The translations under genes were made by a program, and so were the position numbers. A stretch of 64,000 nt of DNA from NCBI GenBank assembly GCA_013399875.1, contig VXAZ01009403.1, positions 118,138 through 182,137 on the forward strand. The letters run 5' to 3'. The DNA comes from Gymnorhina tibicen (Eukaryota; Chordata; Aves; Passeriformes; Artamidae). Numbering within the stretch: position 1 is the stretch's first letter; the number at the start of each line of letters is the position of its first letter. Under the pieces are notes generated by a model that saw only the letters and a program-made list of their open reading frames with translations, was not told the DNA's origin and did no database searches. Shown here one piece after another: positions 50,198 through 63,470 of this stretch.

Positions 50198-53100
50198 ATG
50201 GTTTGAATAAAAGAGGCTAAGAGCAGCTTTATGTGATTCCACCCCCAAATATTCTGAATAAATTGCTAAGAAAGGGAGGCAGAACTGCTCTGCTTTCTCT
50301 GCACCCAATCCATTGGTAGGTTGTTTTCTTTTTTCATCTGGAGTGAAATATTTGATGTCAGGGGCATCCTCTCTACCAGCATCTTTGCCTTCCTCCTACT
50401 GCCCCATTGTGATTGCCCCAGCCCTGTCACATGCTGCTGCCTTCTCTCAGGCTGCTGGCAAGAAGAGAAGAGCACCAGAACCAACCAGAAGAGAAGCTTG
50501 GAAGTATGTTGGGCGTATTTGTTCCTGTTCAGTAGCATGTTCACCCTACATCCCTGCTCAGGGTCCCTTTCCAAAGGTAGCACTGATACCATTACATCCT
50601 GACCTTGTAATCCTAACTCAGAAAAATCCAAAATGACCAAATGATCAAATCAGTCTATGAGGCCAAGTTCTTGAAAGCACAAGTGCCGACATACACAAGG
50701 CTGGAGGCAGGAGATCCCCGTTCCCATCCATGTCCTCCTGGGCACAACAAGCAGGGCTGTTCCTGAGAACAGCTCCTGATTTCAAGAACTGGAAAAGATC
50801 AGATCCTAATTACAACTATGCTGTTAACCTACACAATGTTTAGTTTTCTTTCTTAACTGAATCAAAGCTACTTTTACATAGTGCAGGGTTTCATAGTAAA
50901 AGGCTCATGTTGTTCCTGAATTGTTTCTCCATGTGTTCTGGAACAGCTTTGCTGCACTCACCAGAGATTGCCCCAGAGGAGGAGCAGGGTGAGCTCAGCC
51001 AGTGCAATACATAGAAAACAGCACACTGATTTCTCTTTGTTCTTTTTGTCTTAGATATTCCGGACTATAGAAATAAGATCCAAGAACTTCAAAAAGCATG
51101 CCTGTAAAACCTGTTGCCAGACAGATTAAATCAGTCACTCCATGGCTGCTCTCTACAGGTGCATGAGGACACTGAAGTGAGAACCATATTAGCATTCTTT
51201 GTGTTTGTTTGAGGAAGGCTTTATATTCACTAGGGGACCCTTAACATTGTGGTTTTTTCATTTTTCTGCCTTTGAATATATATCTCAATATTACCTTAGA
51301 ATTTTGTTCCTAATTCTGAAAGTGGGCTAATTGCTATGTTATTTGCCGTTTCGGTTGTTATTTCCATTGTGAATCAGCAGCAGATATTTATATTTACAGA
51401 CTGGAAGTGAGTTACAACCCTCTCCATTATTGTAAAATATAGTTTTACCCTCTTTTTTTTCCTCCCAGCAGCAGTAAGCTCTTTAAAACAGCCCTTCTTG
51501 TTCACCATCAAAATAACACACTGCTTCTTACACTGCAGTTATTTATCACAGCCTATCATTGAAAGTATTATTTGGAAGGTGAGGCAGGTGTTCTATGTCA
51601 TGTAGATATTCAGATTTTCCCCCCCTCTTATGAGTAAATGCTCAGTTTCAGGAAAATGCTCCAAATTGTTAATATCTGGTGTGCCAGCCTCAGAGAGGCT
51701 TTAGCAGCCTCTGAGTTGAGCAAGCTGGGTAAGCAGCAGGAAAGATCGCTCTCTTTCTTACTCTTGGATCAGAACCCATTCCTAAGAGAGAGTGGCTTTC
51801 TGGCAGCCTGGCTTGTATGTCCATGGAGGGTTGTCCAGAGCGTTTGACCTTTCTTTTCAGAAGTGTGCTTACAGGCAAATAAAGCAAGGGTCACCTAGAA
51901 TCTTTGCAGATCTGGGGACATTGATTTCTCCTTCAGTGGTTGTCAGCTCTGCTGGGGTTGATCCCTGGGGCTGCTCCCCTCTGGTGTTAGTGTGGGAAGC
52001 AGGGGTGACAGAGCCGCTCACCAAAGGGCGAAAATACATTTTAGCTCATTTAGGTTCTATGAAAGGCACTGAGCAATTTTTTCCCTTCTTGCATCTTTGC
52101 CCTGTCTTTCCTACTATGTGTGCTAGTTACTAATGTGTGCTGCAGTAAATATTATTTACTCTTCTTCTCTCAGGGCAATTTGTATTTCATAGAGGGTTGG
52201 GAACAGCTGGAAGGCAAAGCAGTGATCCTGAAATTTTCTGAGACTAAAGTCAATGATGTTTTTATGGTCGTCTAATTTTCCTGGGAGTATTTTGTGTTAC
52301 ATTAAGTGGTTGTTATGCACCGATGAGGAAGCCTAATAAATGTAGCCACTTCCCTCTGATAAATTATAGGAACAAATTTGAATGCTCATTAACATGTATA
52401 TATTAACCCTGTGTGAACATTGTAAAGAGTTCTGCAGGGTACAAAATTATCACTGTGGCTTACCCTACTGTTTGGATCTGGGTTCATTGTTTGGCAGGAG
52501 ATCAGCCTGAATGGAAATAAACAAATAAATTATTTCTTTCTAATAAGGGAAACTGTATTATATAAAACTGATTTAAAAGCCCATACCCATGGGCTGTTCC
52601 TCTCCTGTCAGTATTACCACTGAGAAGATATTAAGAGAAATAACTGCACGAATCGGTATAGTAGTGAGAGGAGAGGTAGGGAGGGCCCTCTGTGCCAAGG
52701 GCAAACTGAACCAAGTAGAAGTGTCACCTTGCTTTATTTCAAAGGAGGCTGGGGTCCTTGGGAACAGCAACCTGCTCAGGTCCTTTACAAGGCCATCACT
52801 TAAGTTTGCTTCTTTAATATAATCCTGTTTTTCCATAGCCACATACAGATGTTTTTATTGTTGCCATAAGCTGAAGTATCTCTTCCAGGCAAAGGAATAT
52901 TTTTCTTCTAGGAAAATTCAGCAGGTAAGAAGTTTTTAATCACAATATGCAAAATAAGTCAAAAGGAGTAATTTTAAAAAGTAGCTTTTGATCCAGTATA
53001 GCTTTTTCCCAGGAGCTTTGATCAGATAACTGGTTGCATTAATTGGTACTCAGTGTAGGAAGAGATGCTAAATACTTCTGCCTGTCAACTCACCCAGATG

Positions 53101-56100
53101 TACAGAATAATCCAAAAAAGCGCATGCAGTAACTGACAGGAATGAATTCTGAAAGAGCTGACAGTCATGAATAATGCAGCAAGGTAAAAAAAAATATTGT
53201 GGTTGAGAGGTAGTTCAGAGGCTCCTCTACTAACACCTTCTTTAAATGTATTGTTCATAAATGGAACTTTACATGTGAGTTTCACTAAATTAGACAGCAA
53301 ATAAGCTTACAAAAAAGTGGTATCACATCTGAAATGTTTGAAATATAAAAATGGGGGGCCTGGGAAGGAAGCTGTACTAAAATGACATGTCTGTAATTGT
53401 AAAACAAATATTATCTCTTTTCTGTCTGTATGTATAACAGAGATAGATTTCCACTGACTGGGATATGGACATAGAAAAAGAGATGCTCCTGCACAGGCTA
53501 CTTTCTTTGATGAACCACCAACTGAGGTCCAGTAGAAAGGGTCCCACTGGCTTCAGTGGATGCTCGTGAGGGAATATTTTCATATTCCCTATTTTAAGCA
53601 TGTAATTTGAATATGTAGGTGATGCCGGTATTCCCTGAAGCTTAAATCAACACATTATTCTCTCTCGTTCGACTGTCGTTTTGGTAGAGTTACTATTTCT
53701 GTCTGCATACATTTCCTTTTCACCTTTGTCAGCTTAATGTAAGACTGCAAGACTAGAGGTACTGAGTGTTCCCAAATGATCCCCAACAATGGCCACAAGA
53801 AGAAAAATGAGAGTAGAAAATAAGAGTATTTCAAGGAAATTGTGCTACCTTCCCAGGGTGGTCTCTAGGCCTTCAACAATTTACAGCTCCGAGACTGAGC
53901 TCAGAAGTGGTGACCCTGTTTCAGATGCACTCAGTGGGTGTCTCTTCCATAATTCTACCCATCTGTACCAGGAGTCACTGCCACTCTCTATCAGAATGAT
54001 TTCCACAGCTTTTTGTGAAAACTGTAGTTTTACTTCTATACTTTTGACCTGTTTCATGAGTTTGGTGGGGTGGTTTTTTTGTTTGGTTGGTTGTTTTGTT
54101 TTGTTGTTCCCCAGTGCATGCGGGGATTTATCCAGTGGTTGCTTAGTTTCCCTAAGAACAGTCAATGCCTGAAGATGGCCCAGAGCCAGCTCAAAGCCTA
54201 GTGAGTGCTACTGGGGTGCTTTCTGTCTTGTTCAGGAGTTTGTGAGGCAGGACTTCCTTCACAAAATCCATGCTGACTCTTTTGTGATGCCCCAAAATTA
54301 TCCATGCGTCTTACCTTCTTTTCTTTATTGTAAGTAGGTAGGCAATTTCACCAGAAAAACAGTTTAGGTTTTGGGGTTTTATTTCCTCTGGGTGCCTTGA
54401 CCTCCTACAGAATAGTTTTGGTTTTGTTTTTTTTAAAATAAGAGATATCTTTGCCACCCTCCAGTCCAGAGAGTCATCAAGGATACACATTGGACTACAA
54501 CAAAATGCAGTAGCCATTCCCCATAATATAGTCTTCACTGTATGGGAAAAGAAGTGCCAGACTGCCCTGTCCTGCCCACTACAGGAAGAAGATGAATATG
54601 TAGATCAACTTTTAATAAAGAAAGGTAAGCATACAAAGAAATGAACCAAGCACAGTAGCATGTACCCAGGCTCTGTGATATGGCAGCATTCGTCAAGAGC
54701 AGCCCTCAGGAATGACCTGAGGTTTGGTTTTTACGCAGACAGACCGTGTTCAGAGTTCTTGCACTGTTTTTCAGAGCTATGTCTACCCTGCCAAATAAAA
54801 GATGACATGGTTTCAAACCAAGTCCAAGTGACAGAGACAGGGTTTACGTGTATGCTGTGAAGCAGCAGCCCCTTGCACATCATGGCTTCTTGCAGGCAGC
54901 TGTTTGGAACCGGAACCAAGGGCTTAGAGAACAATTAAGCTGTGTGGACAATCAATAATCAAGCTTGGCCTTGTTTTATTTAGGGGTATAGAGGCACTCA
55001 GTGTGATCCTTCTAATAAACAGGGACAGCTTGTAAAAGGATAAGAGAAACAAAGTGATTTCTGAGTAAATAATCTGATCTGGGGAATGATGTAAACGACT
55101 ACCAGAGGCACTTTCATGCAGCATGAAATCATTAATGTTATGTAAGAGCTGAAAGCATTCATGTAAGGCTGGTGCACTTGTATCAGGACATGGATCGTGC
55201 TCTTACTCATGCTGAGCATCCTTTTATTCCTGGATCCGGGGTCACTTGGAAAGATCCATCTACATAAGTTTTATTTAGACTGTAATATTTTGATGTTAAC
55301 TGAGATGAAAAGGGCTCTCCTGATGAGCTCTTTAATGAAAAAACCAGACAAATCTGACTTCTGGAAGAAATGACTGCACATATCTTTTTGACCCAATTCA
55401 GTGTCATGAAGTTGCATCTGAAATGTGACCCAAGTAAAAATGAAATTAAAATGAATGTGAGTGTTTCTGCTCAGTCCACTGGTGTAAAAAGAAGATGTTG
55501 GTTTCAGTGGCTGAGAGCTCTAAGTACGAGCAGTGCTAAGGAGGCAGGTAGTGGTGGTGGTGTGAGTGCCTTTCAGGCCAGCACTTCAGATGCTGAAATA
55601 AGCTGTATTTAACACTGACTGCTTCTCAGGCTGAGATTTCTTTCCACAGTTGTTTTTTCTTGAAGGTTAATTAACAATGATATTTTCATAATAAGGTTCC
55701 TATTTCCTGATACAAAAACTTCACTCTTCCTGGTGTAAATGGTAAGCATAAGTAAATTAATACAAGCAAATTTTCCCATGAAATATAGCTTTTAAAACAT
55801 AGTAGACATGCCTTGTTAACTAATTGAAGAATTTCAGAGATATAAAAGCACATGATTGACACATAGTGTGCAGCCAAGGGAAATACTATCCTGAGAAGCT
55901 TTCAGCAGTGTGACACCGAAAGCTGCACTGTGCAAAGGTCACGTAAAAGAACTAATGGGCTTCATTAGAAGAATCCAGAGCACACTGATCCATCACTGAT
56001 GAAAACCTAGCTCAAGGCTAGCTAGAAAAATGGTGGTTATTTTGTTTCTTCCTATTACAAAAACATTTTGCCTTTTAAGCCTCAGTGTGCAGTCTACACA

Positions 56101-56156
56101 ACATAAGAGTAAGAAGGCATTAGCTTGAAAAAGCTGTGGTTCTCACAGCCCAGGAC
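50198..56156. other. Unique non-coding DNA
   Basis: No repeat family recognised. A G/T-rich low-complexity patch lies at about 54060-54113. Numerous chance frames up to 127 codons occur without splice or domain support. Confidence 0.5.
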
Positions 56157-56290
56157 ATCATAGACTCACAGAATCATAGACTCAAAGAACAGTCCACGTT
56201 AGAAGGGACCTTTAAGGGTCATAAATCAAACTGGGATCTTGCCCTCCATTACAATCACCCCAAAAGACTTTTTCTCCACGTCACAGTGCA
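56157..56290 (-). mobile_element. CR1 LINE 3' fragment, diverged
   Basis: CATAGACTCACAGAATCATAG and ACGTTAGAAGGGACCTTTAAG are followed by a decayed TCATAAATCAAACTGGGATC. The 3' terminal repeat is the best-kept part. Confidence 0.75.
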
Positions 56291-56531
56291 CAGTGGCACT
56301 CTCTCCCAGCAGGACACAGCTCGCAGCCCTGGAGCAGAGGATCTGGGCAGGGAACTGAGCTAGGGAAAGGTGCTGCCTATCTGATTAGAAATCAACACCC
56401 TTTGGATAATGGTAGTCAATATTATTATTTGTGTCAGTTTTAATTCCCTCAGCATCTCAGTAACTGTCTGTGTTTTGACTCTTATGTACTTCAGTCCTTT
56501 TTTGGGGACATCTAATTGGGGACCCGTAAGT

Positions 56532-56620
56532 AATAGAATTATTTAGGTTGGAAAAGACCTGTACGATCATTGAGTTGAATCAAGTCTGAGAGTGTCAGGG
56601 ATGGTTTTTTTTAATGTAGA
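56532..56620 (-). mobile_element. CR1 LINE 3' fragment, short
   Basis: ATAGAATTATTTAGGTTGG, AAAAGACCTGTACGATCATTG and AGTGTCAGGGATGG. It is about 90 bp with an internal deletion relative to longer copies. Confidence 0.75.
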
Positions 56621-57158
56621 CTTAAAGTCTTTTCTGAATACACCTGAGTGAAAACTGTGTAAACCAAAGAGAACAAAGCCAGATAGGATACTTAGAGCAG
56701 TGTTTATCTCAATGTAATTTTCCATCAGTGGAGCTACATTTTCATTTCAGGGAGACAGAAAAGCTGTTATTTTGGATAACTACAAATTTAGGCAAATGGA
56801 AATGGCAAATTCTCTTCCACAGATTCAGACATCTTCAAGAGACAGGCTAAGATTATTTTCATGAATACCATTCCCTTTTAAATCAGTTGCAGTAGTTAGC
56901 TGCAAAGTACCTCTTGGGTACTTTGATTTCATTTGTTTTAGAACACAAATCAGGTATATTTAGCTAATCCTCTAAAATTCAGCTGTATTATCTTCTTTTA
57001 TTAGCCTCCCTAAAATGCATTTTTACGGTTATATTTTAAAGAGGATTAATATCCCCTAATATAAATCACAATAGTCTCTTTAGTTATGGTGCATCTTAAG
57101 GTTTACAGAGTTTAAATTACTTAAATGTTGTTTTATGTTGCCTAATTTATTCTCTTAG
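56621..57158. other. Unique AT-rich non-coding DNA
   Basis: Nothing recognised. The last 30 bp form a strong pyrimidine tract (CCTAATTTATTCTCTTAG) directly before the exon candidate. Confidence 0.5.
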
Positions 57159-57585
57159 AGCTGTTGAGAAAGTCTGTCATTAAGAATATTTTATTGCTTG
57201 ATGCATCAGATACAGATCTTTTTGAAGAGCTGTTTCTTTCTCAATTATTGTCCAACATCTCAACCAGTCCTTATCTTTTTCTTAAATGTTTGAGAACAAC
57301 TGTAGACAGATTTAAAATAGAAAAAAAATTCAGTTGTTACAAACATTTATTTGATAATAACCACCAGCAGATGCATTCTCTGTATGTCACTGATAAACTG
57401 GCAATGTTAGCAAGCCCTATTCTGCCTTCTAAGAACCTGAACATGAGCTGTCAAGAGAGCGTATCTGGAATTCTTAGATTCCTTTCCTCCATGCTGTCAT
57501 TCTGTTACCGACATTTATCTACTATTTTTCTCTCCCCTGATGTGAATTACATGGGACATTCTCCCTTCCGGGAAAGACTATTGAG
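57159..57585 (+). other. Candidate internal coding exon, 427 bp (unidentified)
   Basis: The tract CCTAATTTATTCTCTTAG is a strong acceptor. It is followed by 427 bp (2 + 141 codons + 2) without a stop and ending CTATTGAG before GTGACT, a usable donor. The frame closes 2 bp after the exon end, so the open stretch and the splice-bounded stretch nearly coincide. For DNA this AT-rich, 141 open codons is long. The predicted segment mixes hydrophobic runs with acidic residues near its start (DASDTDLFEELF). I recognise no domain or family. It may be an exon of an unannotated gene, a decayed exon or chance. Confidence 0.3.
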
Positions 57586-60161
57586 GTGACTCTGCAGAAG
57601 TTGCCCTCTTTTGTAAAATGCAGTTGGGGTTGATCTGTGAAACTCTCAGCAGAGGTCTCCTCTCTCCCACATGTGCCCTGTTTGCTCTGAATCACAACTT
57701 CCACTCAGAGTGTGCTACAGAGGCTTGGCACAGAAAACCGCGAGGAGACCAGTGAGCCGGCGTTGCCTGGGGCAAAATGAGGACATGCATGTTTTCCTTT
57801 CGACTGAGATTTTAAAGCCATTGCAAGTGGCTTACATATAATTCCTTGGTTTTATTAAAAAAGTTGGTTTTAATAGGTGGGTGGGGTTACAGCGAGAATG
57901 AGGAATCTAGTCGCAGTTTAACCACTGATCTTCCGGATGATCTCTTAATAGTCACGTGCCAGGACTTTCAGAAAGGGCCTGGAATTTGGGTGTCCCAGTT
58001 TAGAGACCCATTTCTGATTTTTGTTTAATTTACTTTTTATTTATTTAGGAGGAACATTTAAAAATGCTGCCTGGTTATTTTAGATAGAAACACAAAACAA
58101 TTCCTTTGAAATAAGCTGAGCATGTCTTAGCCGAGGGTTTTGGTGCAGGAAAGTATTTTTACAAATTCCCTTTCTGTTGTTTTCTTATCCATATTATGGA
58201 CCCAGCAATATTATTCATGTAAAGCTTTTGTATCTCTATTAAAGATATTTAGCTCTGCTTCATCTGAAATCACTACAAAGCTGTGAAAGCTAGAAATCAG
58301 GCATTCCTATCTTTTGAGCCTACAGTCAAAAATTTGCATTTTGAACCCATGCATGTTTCAAACTGGTTCACAGCATGCTGAGAGTGGAGGCAGATATGAG
58401 AGTTGTCTTAAGGACAGCTTCTCAGTGTGCCAGCTGGGAAGCTCTTCCAGAGAGATTGCTCATGAGCACCCATTTGACTACAGTTTGCTGGCAGGAGAAG
58501 GGAAAGCAAGAACATCACAAACCCTTCATCTCACGTGTTGACCAGTGCTGAGCATTCAAGAACATGACCGTGAAGGAGAGAAAGGCGGATGTAATCATTA
58601 CACCTGTGTCTCTTTGCCAGCCTCACATTCCTACCGTCTTTCCAAGGGAAACGATTCACTTCAGACTGAGCTAGCACAGCCTGGGCAGGGCAGTGCAACA
58701 GTAATTCCTGAGTGCATGTCGCGAGGGCATGAGCTTCACAAGTGGAAGACCATCACTGTGGATGGACCTCCATGGAGGACCGTCTCTGACCTCCTGGGTG
58801 CATCCTGCTCTTCGTTTTAAAGAAACTTCAGCAGAAAGTTCAATCAAACAGGCAGGGACTATCTTTTTATTTTAAACTGCAATAGAGAAAAGGAGAAAAC
58901 TCCACCAAGATCTTCATTTAGGATTATTTCTTGTAGCCAGCTCACTTACACATTATACGTATATATATTCATTGTGAATAATTACAGTCTAAAGAGGGGG
59001 GACTTCAGAATTCCATGATGGGTGTGTTAATTCCCAAATTCAGAGACCTGTTAGGTCTAGGTGGGGATTACTTGTTTGGGGGGGATGGACTTAACCCATA
59101 AGGTCTATAAAGGCAGCTGTGCAACAGTGAAAAGTGGAAACCTAAGACTGGGATTTGCTGTTTGAAGTAAGATTTAGAACGTACTGAGGAATGTAGGGTA
59201 TTTGGGATCCTTAGTGGGATGTGGAGGAAAACAGAGGCACCTGAGGGCAAAAGCAGGGAGCCCAAGTGACCTGACAGATATGTAGCTCTCCATGATAGGC
59301 TTTTACACTTCCTTGTGCTGTCACCTACTACTGACCATCCGAGAGATGCTCCTGATCAGATATCTCAGCACTCTGCCTGCAAACCAGCTCTGTTGGCCAG
59401 ACAAGCAAATCTGCCCTGTCTCTGAGACCTTCCAGCAGTCCCTTCAGCAGGACTGATGTTGTTTAATTCAGATTCCAATTTAATGTAATTTGTGTGTGAA
59501 TGTGTATGCATGAGGATATAAAATCAGACACAAATTACTGAGTTCACTTGTTCTCCACCACAGAGGAAGGCACATGAAAAGGTGTGAGGAAAAAAGGAGC
59601 CATATTTATAGTACAGCATTGCAACATTATATAAAGTAATTAATTAGAACAATTGAGAGATCTTACTGTTTTTGTGGGTTTTTTTAAATGTCAAGCAGAA
59701 ATCAGAAAGGAGCTGATGTGAGTTAATTGAATTAAAATGAATTTTACAAAAGGGGGTAACAACCTACTTAAGTGTTACCATAACTCTTGATATTTAAATA
59801 TATGATCCTTATTAGACAGCTTTGATTAGCCTTTAAGCAAAGCCAAATTTTGTTTTAATCAAAATTATAATGTTAACTGCTTATTTCACAGTTAGATTGC
59901 TTGTGGTGCATTAGCAGTAATTTTTTATGTAATGCAAAAAAAGATAGATTAAATGCTATCTAGAAGGATTATTATTATTTTAGAATTACTTATGATTTTA
60001 TATAAATGATATATGATGAATAATTGTATTTATTTATAATCATGAAATATTATCTAGATTAATATAGATAGATTAGGTATTATGTGATTACCTCCCTTCT
60101 TGTAAACAGTATCTTCAAAAGTATGGTCCACTAATTCAATATTTAAAATGGTTTAGTGCAG
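57586..60161. other. Unique AT-rich non-coding DNA
   Basis: No repeat family recognised. 59600-60100 is very AT-rich with ATTATTATT at about 59969-59985 and many TAATTA/ATTA motifs, possibly conserved regulatory DNA. Confidence 0.45.
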
Positions 60162-60290
60162 TGTAATGGTTTAGGCCAAATTCAGGGAAATGTCCAAAAG
60201 GAACGTCTCCTCAAAGGAAGGCAGGTTACAAACCACCCCTCCCCCCAGCTGGGTTCGGGAAAAAACAAAAGTTGAAAAACCTTCTGATTT
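60162..60290 (+). mobile_element. LTR 5' fragment
   Basis: TGTAATGGTTTAGGCCAAAT, TTCAGGGAAATGTCC, AACGTCTCCTCAAAGGAAGG, ACCACCCCTCCCCCCAGC and GGGTTCGGGAAAAAAC match my recollection of the start of a passerine LTR. The similarity fades after about 60290 and no 3' end was found. Confidence 0.45.
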
Positions 60291-63190
60291 AAGGGGTTTT
60301 TTTCCTCTTCTCTTCCTTCCCTGCCACATATTCAGTGGAGTTTTAATATATATGTGTTTAATACAGCTTTGTCAATGAAGGCAAAGTCAAGAATGATTTG
60401 GTTATAAAAGCAGTTTGTGGTTATCTGTGGGTGTATGTTTGACACTCTGGATTCATCCTTTACTTGTCTTCCAAGAATCTTCTTGGATCTTTATCTTTGC
60501 AATGGTTAATTTCCCTGGATTTGAGGGGCAGACATATAGTTATATTCCTCATCATATATTATTAGGAATGTTAGAAGTATTTTCAATTCAAGCCTTGTAG
60601 GTGAGGACAGATATCTTACATCCTGAGCCTTTTTTTTTCCTGGGAAGTCAGCATAGAAATGGGAAGATAGGTATGATCTTCATGGGGTAACCAGGTTAAT
60701 TCTTGCAACACTGCATGAAACACAGGGTTACGCAGGTTACACAGGGTACAGACTCAGCACATGACAGAGAGCTGTACCAAGGGAGCTCTAAGACAAGGGC
60801 AAGGACTAAATAGCCACCAGTAGGGAATGCTGGCCATTTTCTCATTTTCCCCACCAGTAGGGAATGGTGTCCCCTACTCTAGGAGACAGAGCATGCTGGC
60901 TGCCTGCATCTTTTGACAAGTCACCATCTACAAATTGTATACTGGTCTGACCAGTAAGGATTATGCATATATTTTAAGAAAAACAGGACTTACATCCAGC
61001 TGAACACTGTCTTTAATCTTTTCTTCCCTTGCAGCATCAATGTGTTTATTCAAATATTGATTAAATTATCTGTTGTCTAAATAAGAGCAAGTTAAGGATG
61101 CCCACTAAGGGCAATGAAACCATCACCCCTTTTCCAGGTAGGAAGCAGTGTGCTGTTCACTGCATGCTCTTAAGTCCACGCCATTGCTTCATGGCTTCAT
61201 TGAGATGTGGAATTCCACCACGACAGCTCTTAATGCCTGCTTTGCAAATGAGGAGCCTGGACCTTGGTGCCATCTCCCATCATGGATCTGTTGCGTCTCC
61301 CTTGGAAAGGGGAGAAAACGCATTCCTTGTAAACTCCTTTAGTTTGTTATCTCTCATAACTTGTCAGTCATGGCTAATGATGTAGTAGATGCTGTGGAAA
61401 ATGGATGTCAGTCCTTGGAAGACCATCATTAAGCCATTAAGTCCTGTAGTGTGGCTCTCCTTTACATTCCATGCTGAATCTATACTAGAAATATAGAAAT
61501 CTATTGTAGATGGGTAAGCATGAAGAAAGTTTGTCCCTAGATTTTTATCAGAATTTAAAAATAAATTTGCCTTTTAAAAAAAATACTGTGGAACAATTTC
61601 AGTTTTGAGGTAAAGGGGCAGGGAGAAGAGTGAGCTATGAATTTATGTGTGTGTGTGTGTTTTAACACAAATAATTTAATCCCAAACAGATTATTAGATC
61701 ACATTACTCTGTAAGCAACCAAAGGGCATAAATTCTAGGACACCATTTTTAGAACAGTTGTTATTTCCCAGTACCCTGCTAGGGATGTGTGAGGGGGGAA
61801 GCAGGTGTGTGTTGGTTGGATTTGGAGGAATTCTTTGTAATGAAGCTAAGTATCACGATGGGTTAAGTAAAATGAAATGACATGACACTCTTCCTCTCTT
61901 AATAAATAATTATTAATAACTGACAAATTAATTTAAATACTGTTGCCATGTAATAGGAGCTAAGATGGTTCAATCTATTTGTCATAAGGATCAACATTTC
62001 CCATTTTTTTTTTTGCTAGTTTACATGCAGTTCACATATTTTTGTGATTTCAGGTAGTTAAAAGTCAAACACATAAAAGGAGTTCCTTTACTGACCAAAG
62101 CTTTCAATACTTGCTTTTTTTAAGACACACTAAAATGACTATTTCAGGTTTACTTAAATTTAACCTGTCTCCACCCCACACCCCATTAAATCACTGTTAG
62201 ATCTTCTATTTATTCTTACAGATTAAAACGTTATGCTAAGTTAAATTGAAGATGGAGTTGTGCTGCACTTGTCAAAATCTGCTGGACTGCAATGTAAACA
62301 GACATAACAAAACGACTGCTTTAGGCTTCTTCATATTTTTTTAAAGTCTTTTACAAGAAACCACAATTGGCTGAAATGATTGCAGTTTTTAGCAGTCTGT
62401 AGAAAGCTAAAGTGATGTTTCAGAAGTGCTGACTGAAAATAATACAGGGTTTTTCTTGTCTACTAATTTGTATCCTTGGCTTTCGTAGTTTTTCTCCTTA
62501 TAATTTGCACAGCATGGTGTGTTTTGAGGCAATTACAACACTAATTCTAGAACAGCTTTCTCTCCTTGACTGGACATAATGCTGGAAATAGGGAAACAGA
62601 TTTTTCCCTCAACCTGAAGAAAATTAAGGTCCTGTTTTTAAGAAAGAAATTAGATATACACAACATATGTTTGTGATTGAGAAAGAGTGACACAGCTCAG
62701 ACCCGTGCAATATTTAGACATTTGCATGTATTCAGATTTAAATAGGCAAATATTTGTGTGTTACATTAATAAAGGAGAAGACATTCCCCTGGGTTATCAG
62801 TATAGTCTCAATGTAAGTCACAGCACAGCAGTAAAACACATGCATAAAACACCTTTGGAGAAAACAGCATTTTTACTCTCATCCATGACAAAATTTCCCT
62901 TTTTTTTTTTTTATATTTTTATCTTTTAAAATTACTGCTATATTTCCAGCAAGCCCATGAAAGGAGTTAATAGAAATTATCCAATGAAACCAACCTTAAC
63001 CCTACCTTTCCCCTGAAAGTCCAGAGCAAATCCAAACTAATTATACCAAGAATAAAACCAAAGCAATAATTTGTTCCTTCACTGGCGGACAGTGGAAAAT
63101 GAAGATTGTAGTTGGGTTCAACATGGACCCTTTGGACGTCAGAGAGTCATTAATCTGTCCTTTTATAACTGCCAGGCAGGCCCTTTTAAC
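60291..63190. other. Unique AT-rich non-coding DNA
   Basis: It contains a TG dinucleotide run (61646-61661) and two homopolymer T runs (about 62004-62015 and 62900-62912). A CCACCAGTAGGGAATG phrase occurs twice at about 60817 and 60852. No gene recognised. Confidence 0.5.
61646..61661. repeat. TG dinucleotide microsatellite
   Basis: Eight uninterrupted TG units. Confidence 0.9.
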
Positions 63191-63256
63191 ACCCTTTTTG
63201 ATCAACATGTTAATATTCATTGCACCCTTTTTGATCAACATGTTAATATTCATTGC
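63191..63256. repeat. Exact 33-bp tandem duplication
   Basis: The unit ACCCTTTTTGATCAACATG... at 63191-63223 repeats without mismatch at 63224-63256, about 20 bp before a CR1 fragment. Confidence 0.95.
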
Positions 63257-63274
63257 AGCCTTTCAGTATTTCTA

Positions 63275-63470
63275 GGGAGACTACAAGAAAGGTAGGGACA
63301 GACCCTTTAGTGTGGCTTGTTGCAATAGGACAAGGGTAATGATTTTAAACTAAAAGATGGCCAATTTAGATTAGAGATAAGGAAGAAAAGGAGAGTGGTG
63401 AAACACTGGAATAGGTTGCCCACAGGGACAGTAGATGCCCCATTCCTGGAAGTATTGAATGCTGAGGGAA
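63275..63470 (+). mobile_element. CR1 LINE 3' portion, plus orientation
   Basis: GGGAGACTACAAGAAAGGTA, GGGACAGACCCTTTAG, AATAGGACAAGGGTAATG, TTTTAAACTAAAAGATGGCC, TTAGATTAGAGATAAGGAAG, GAAACACTGGAATAGGTTGC and GATGCCCCATTCCTGGAAG follow the CR1 order upstream of the terminal repeat. The copy lacks the last part of the 3' end and all of the 5' part. Confidence 0.9.

Noticed and set aside
50006..50308. Lys/Gly-rich repetitive protein on the minus strand
   Set aside because: It is the translation of the polypyrimidine minisatellite, not a gene.
63041..63253. Protein frame with a repeated MNINMLIKKG-like segment
   Set aside because: The repeat is the 33-bp DNA duplication. 33 is a multiple of three, so it stays in frame by arithmetic.
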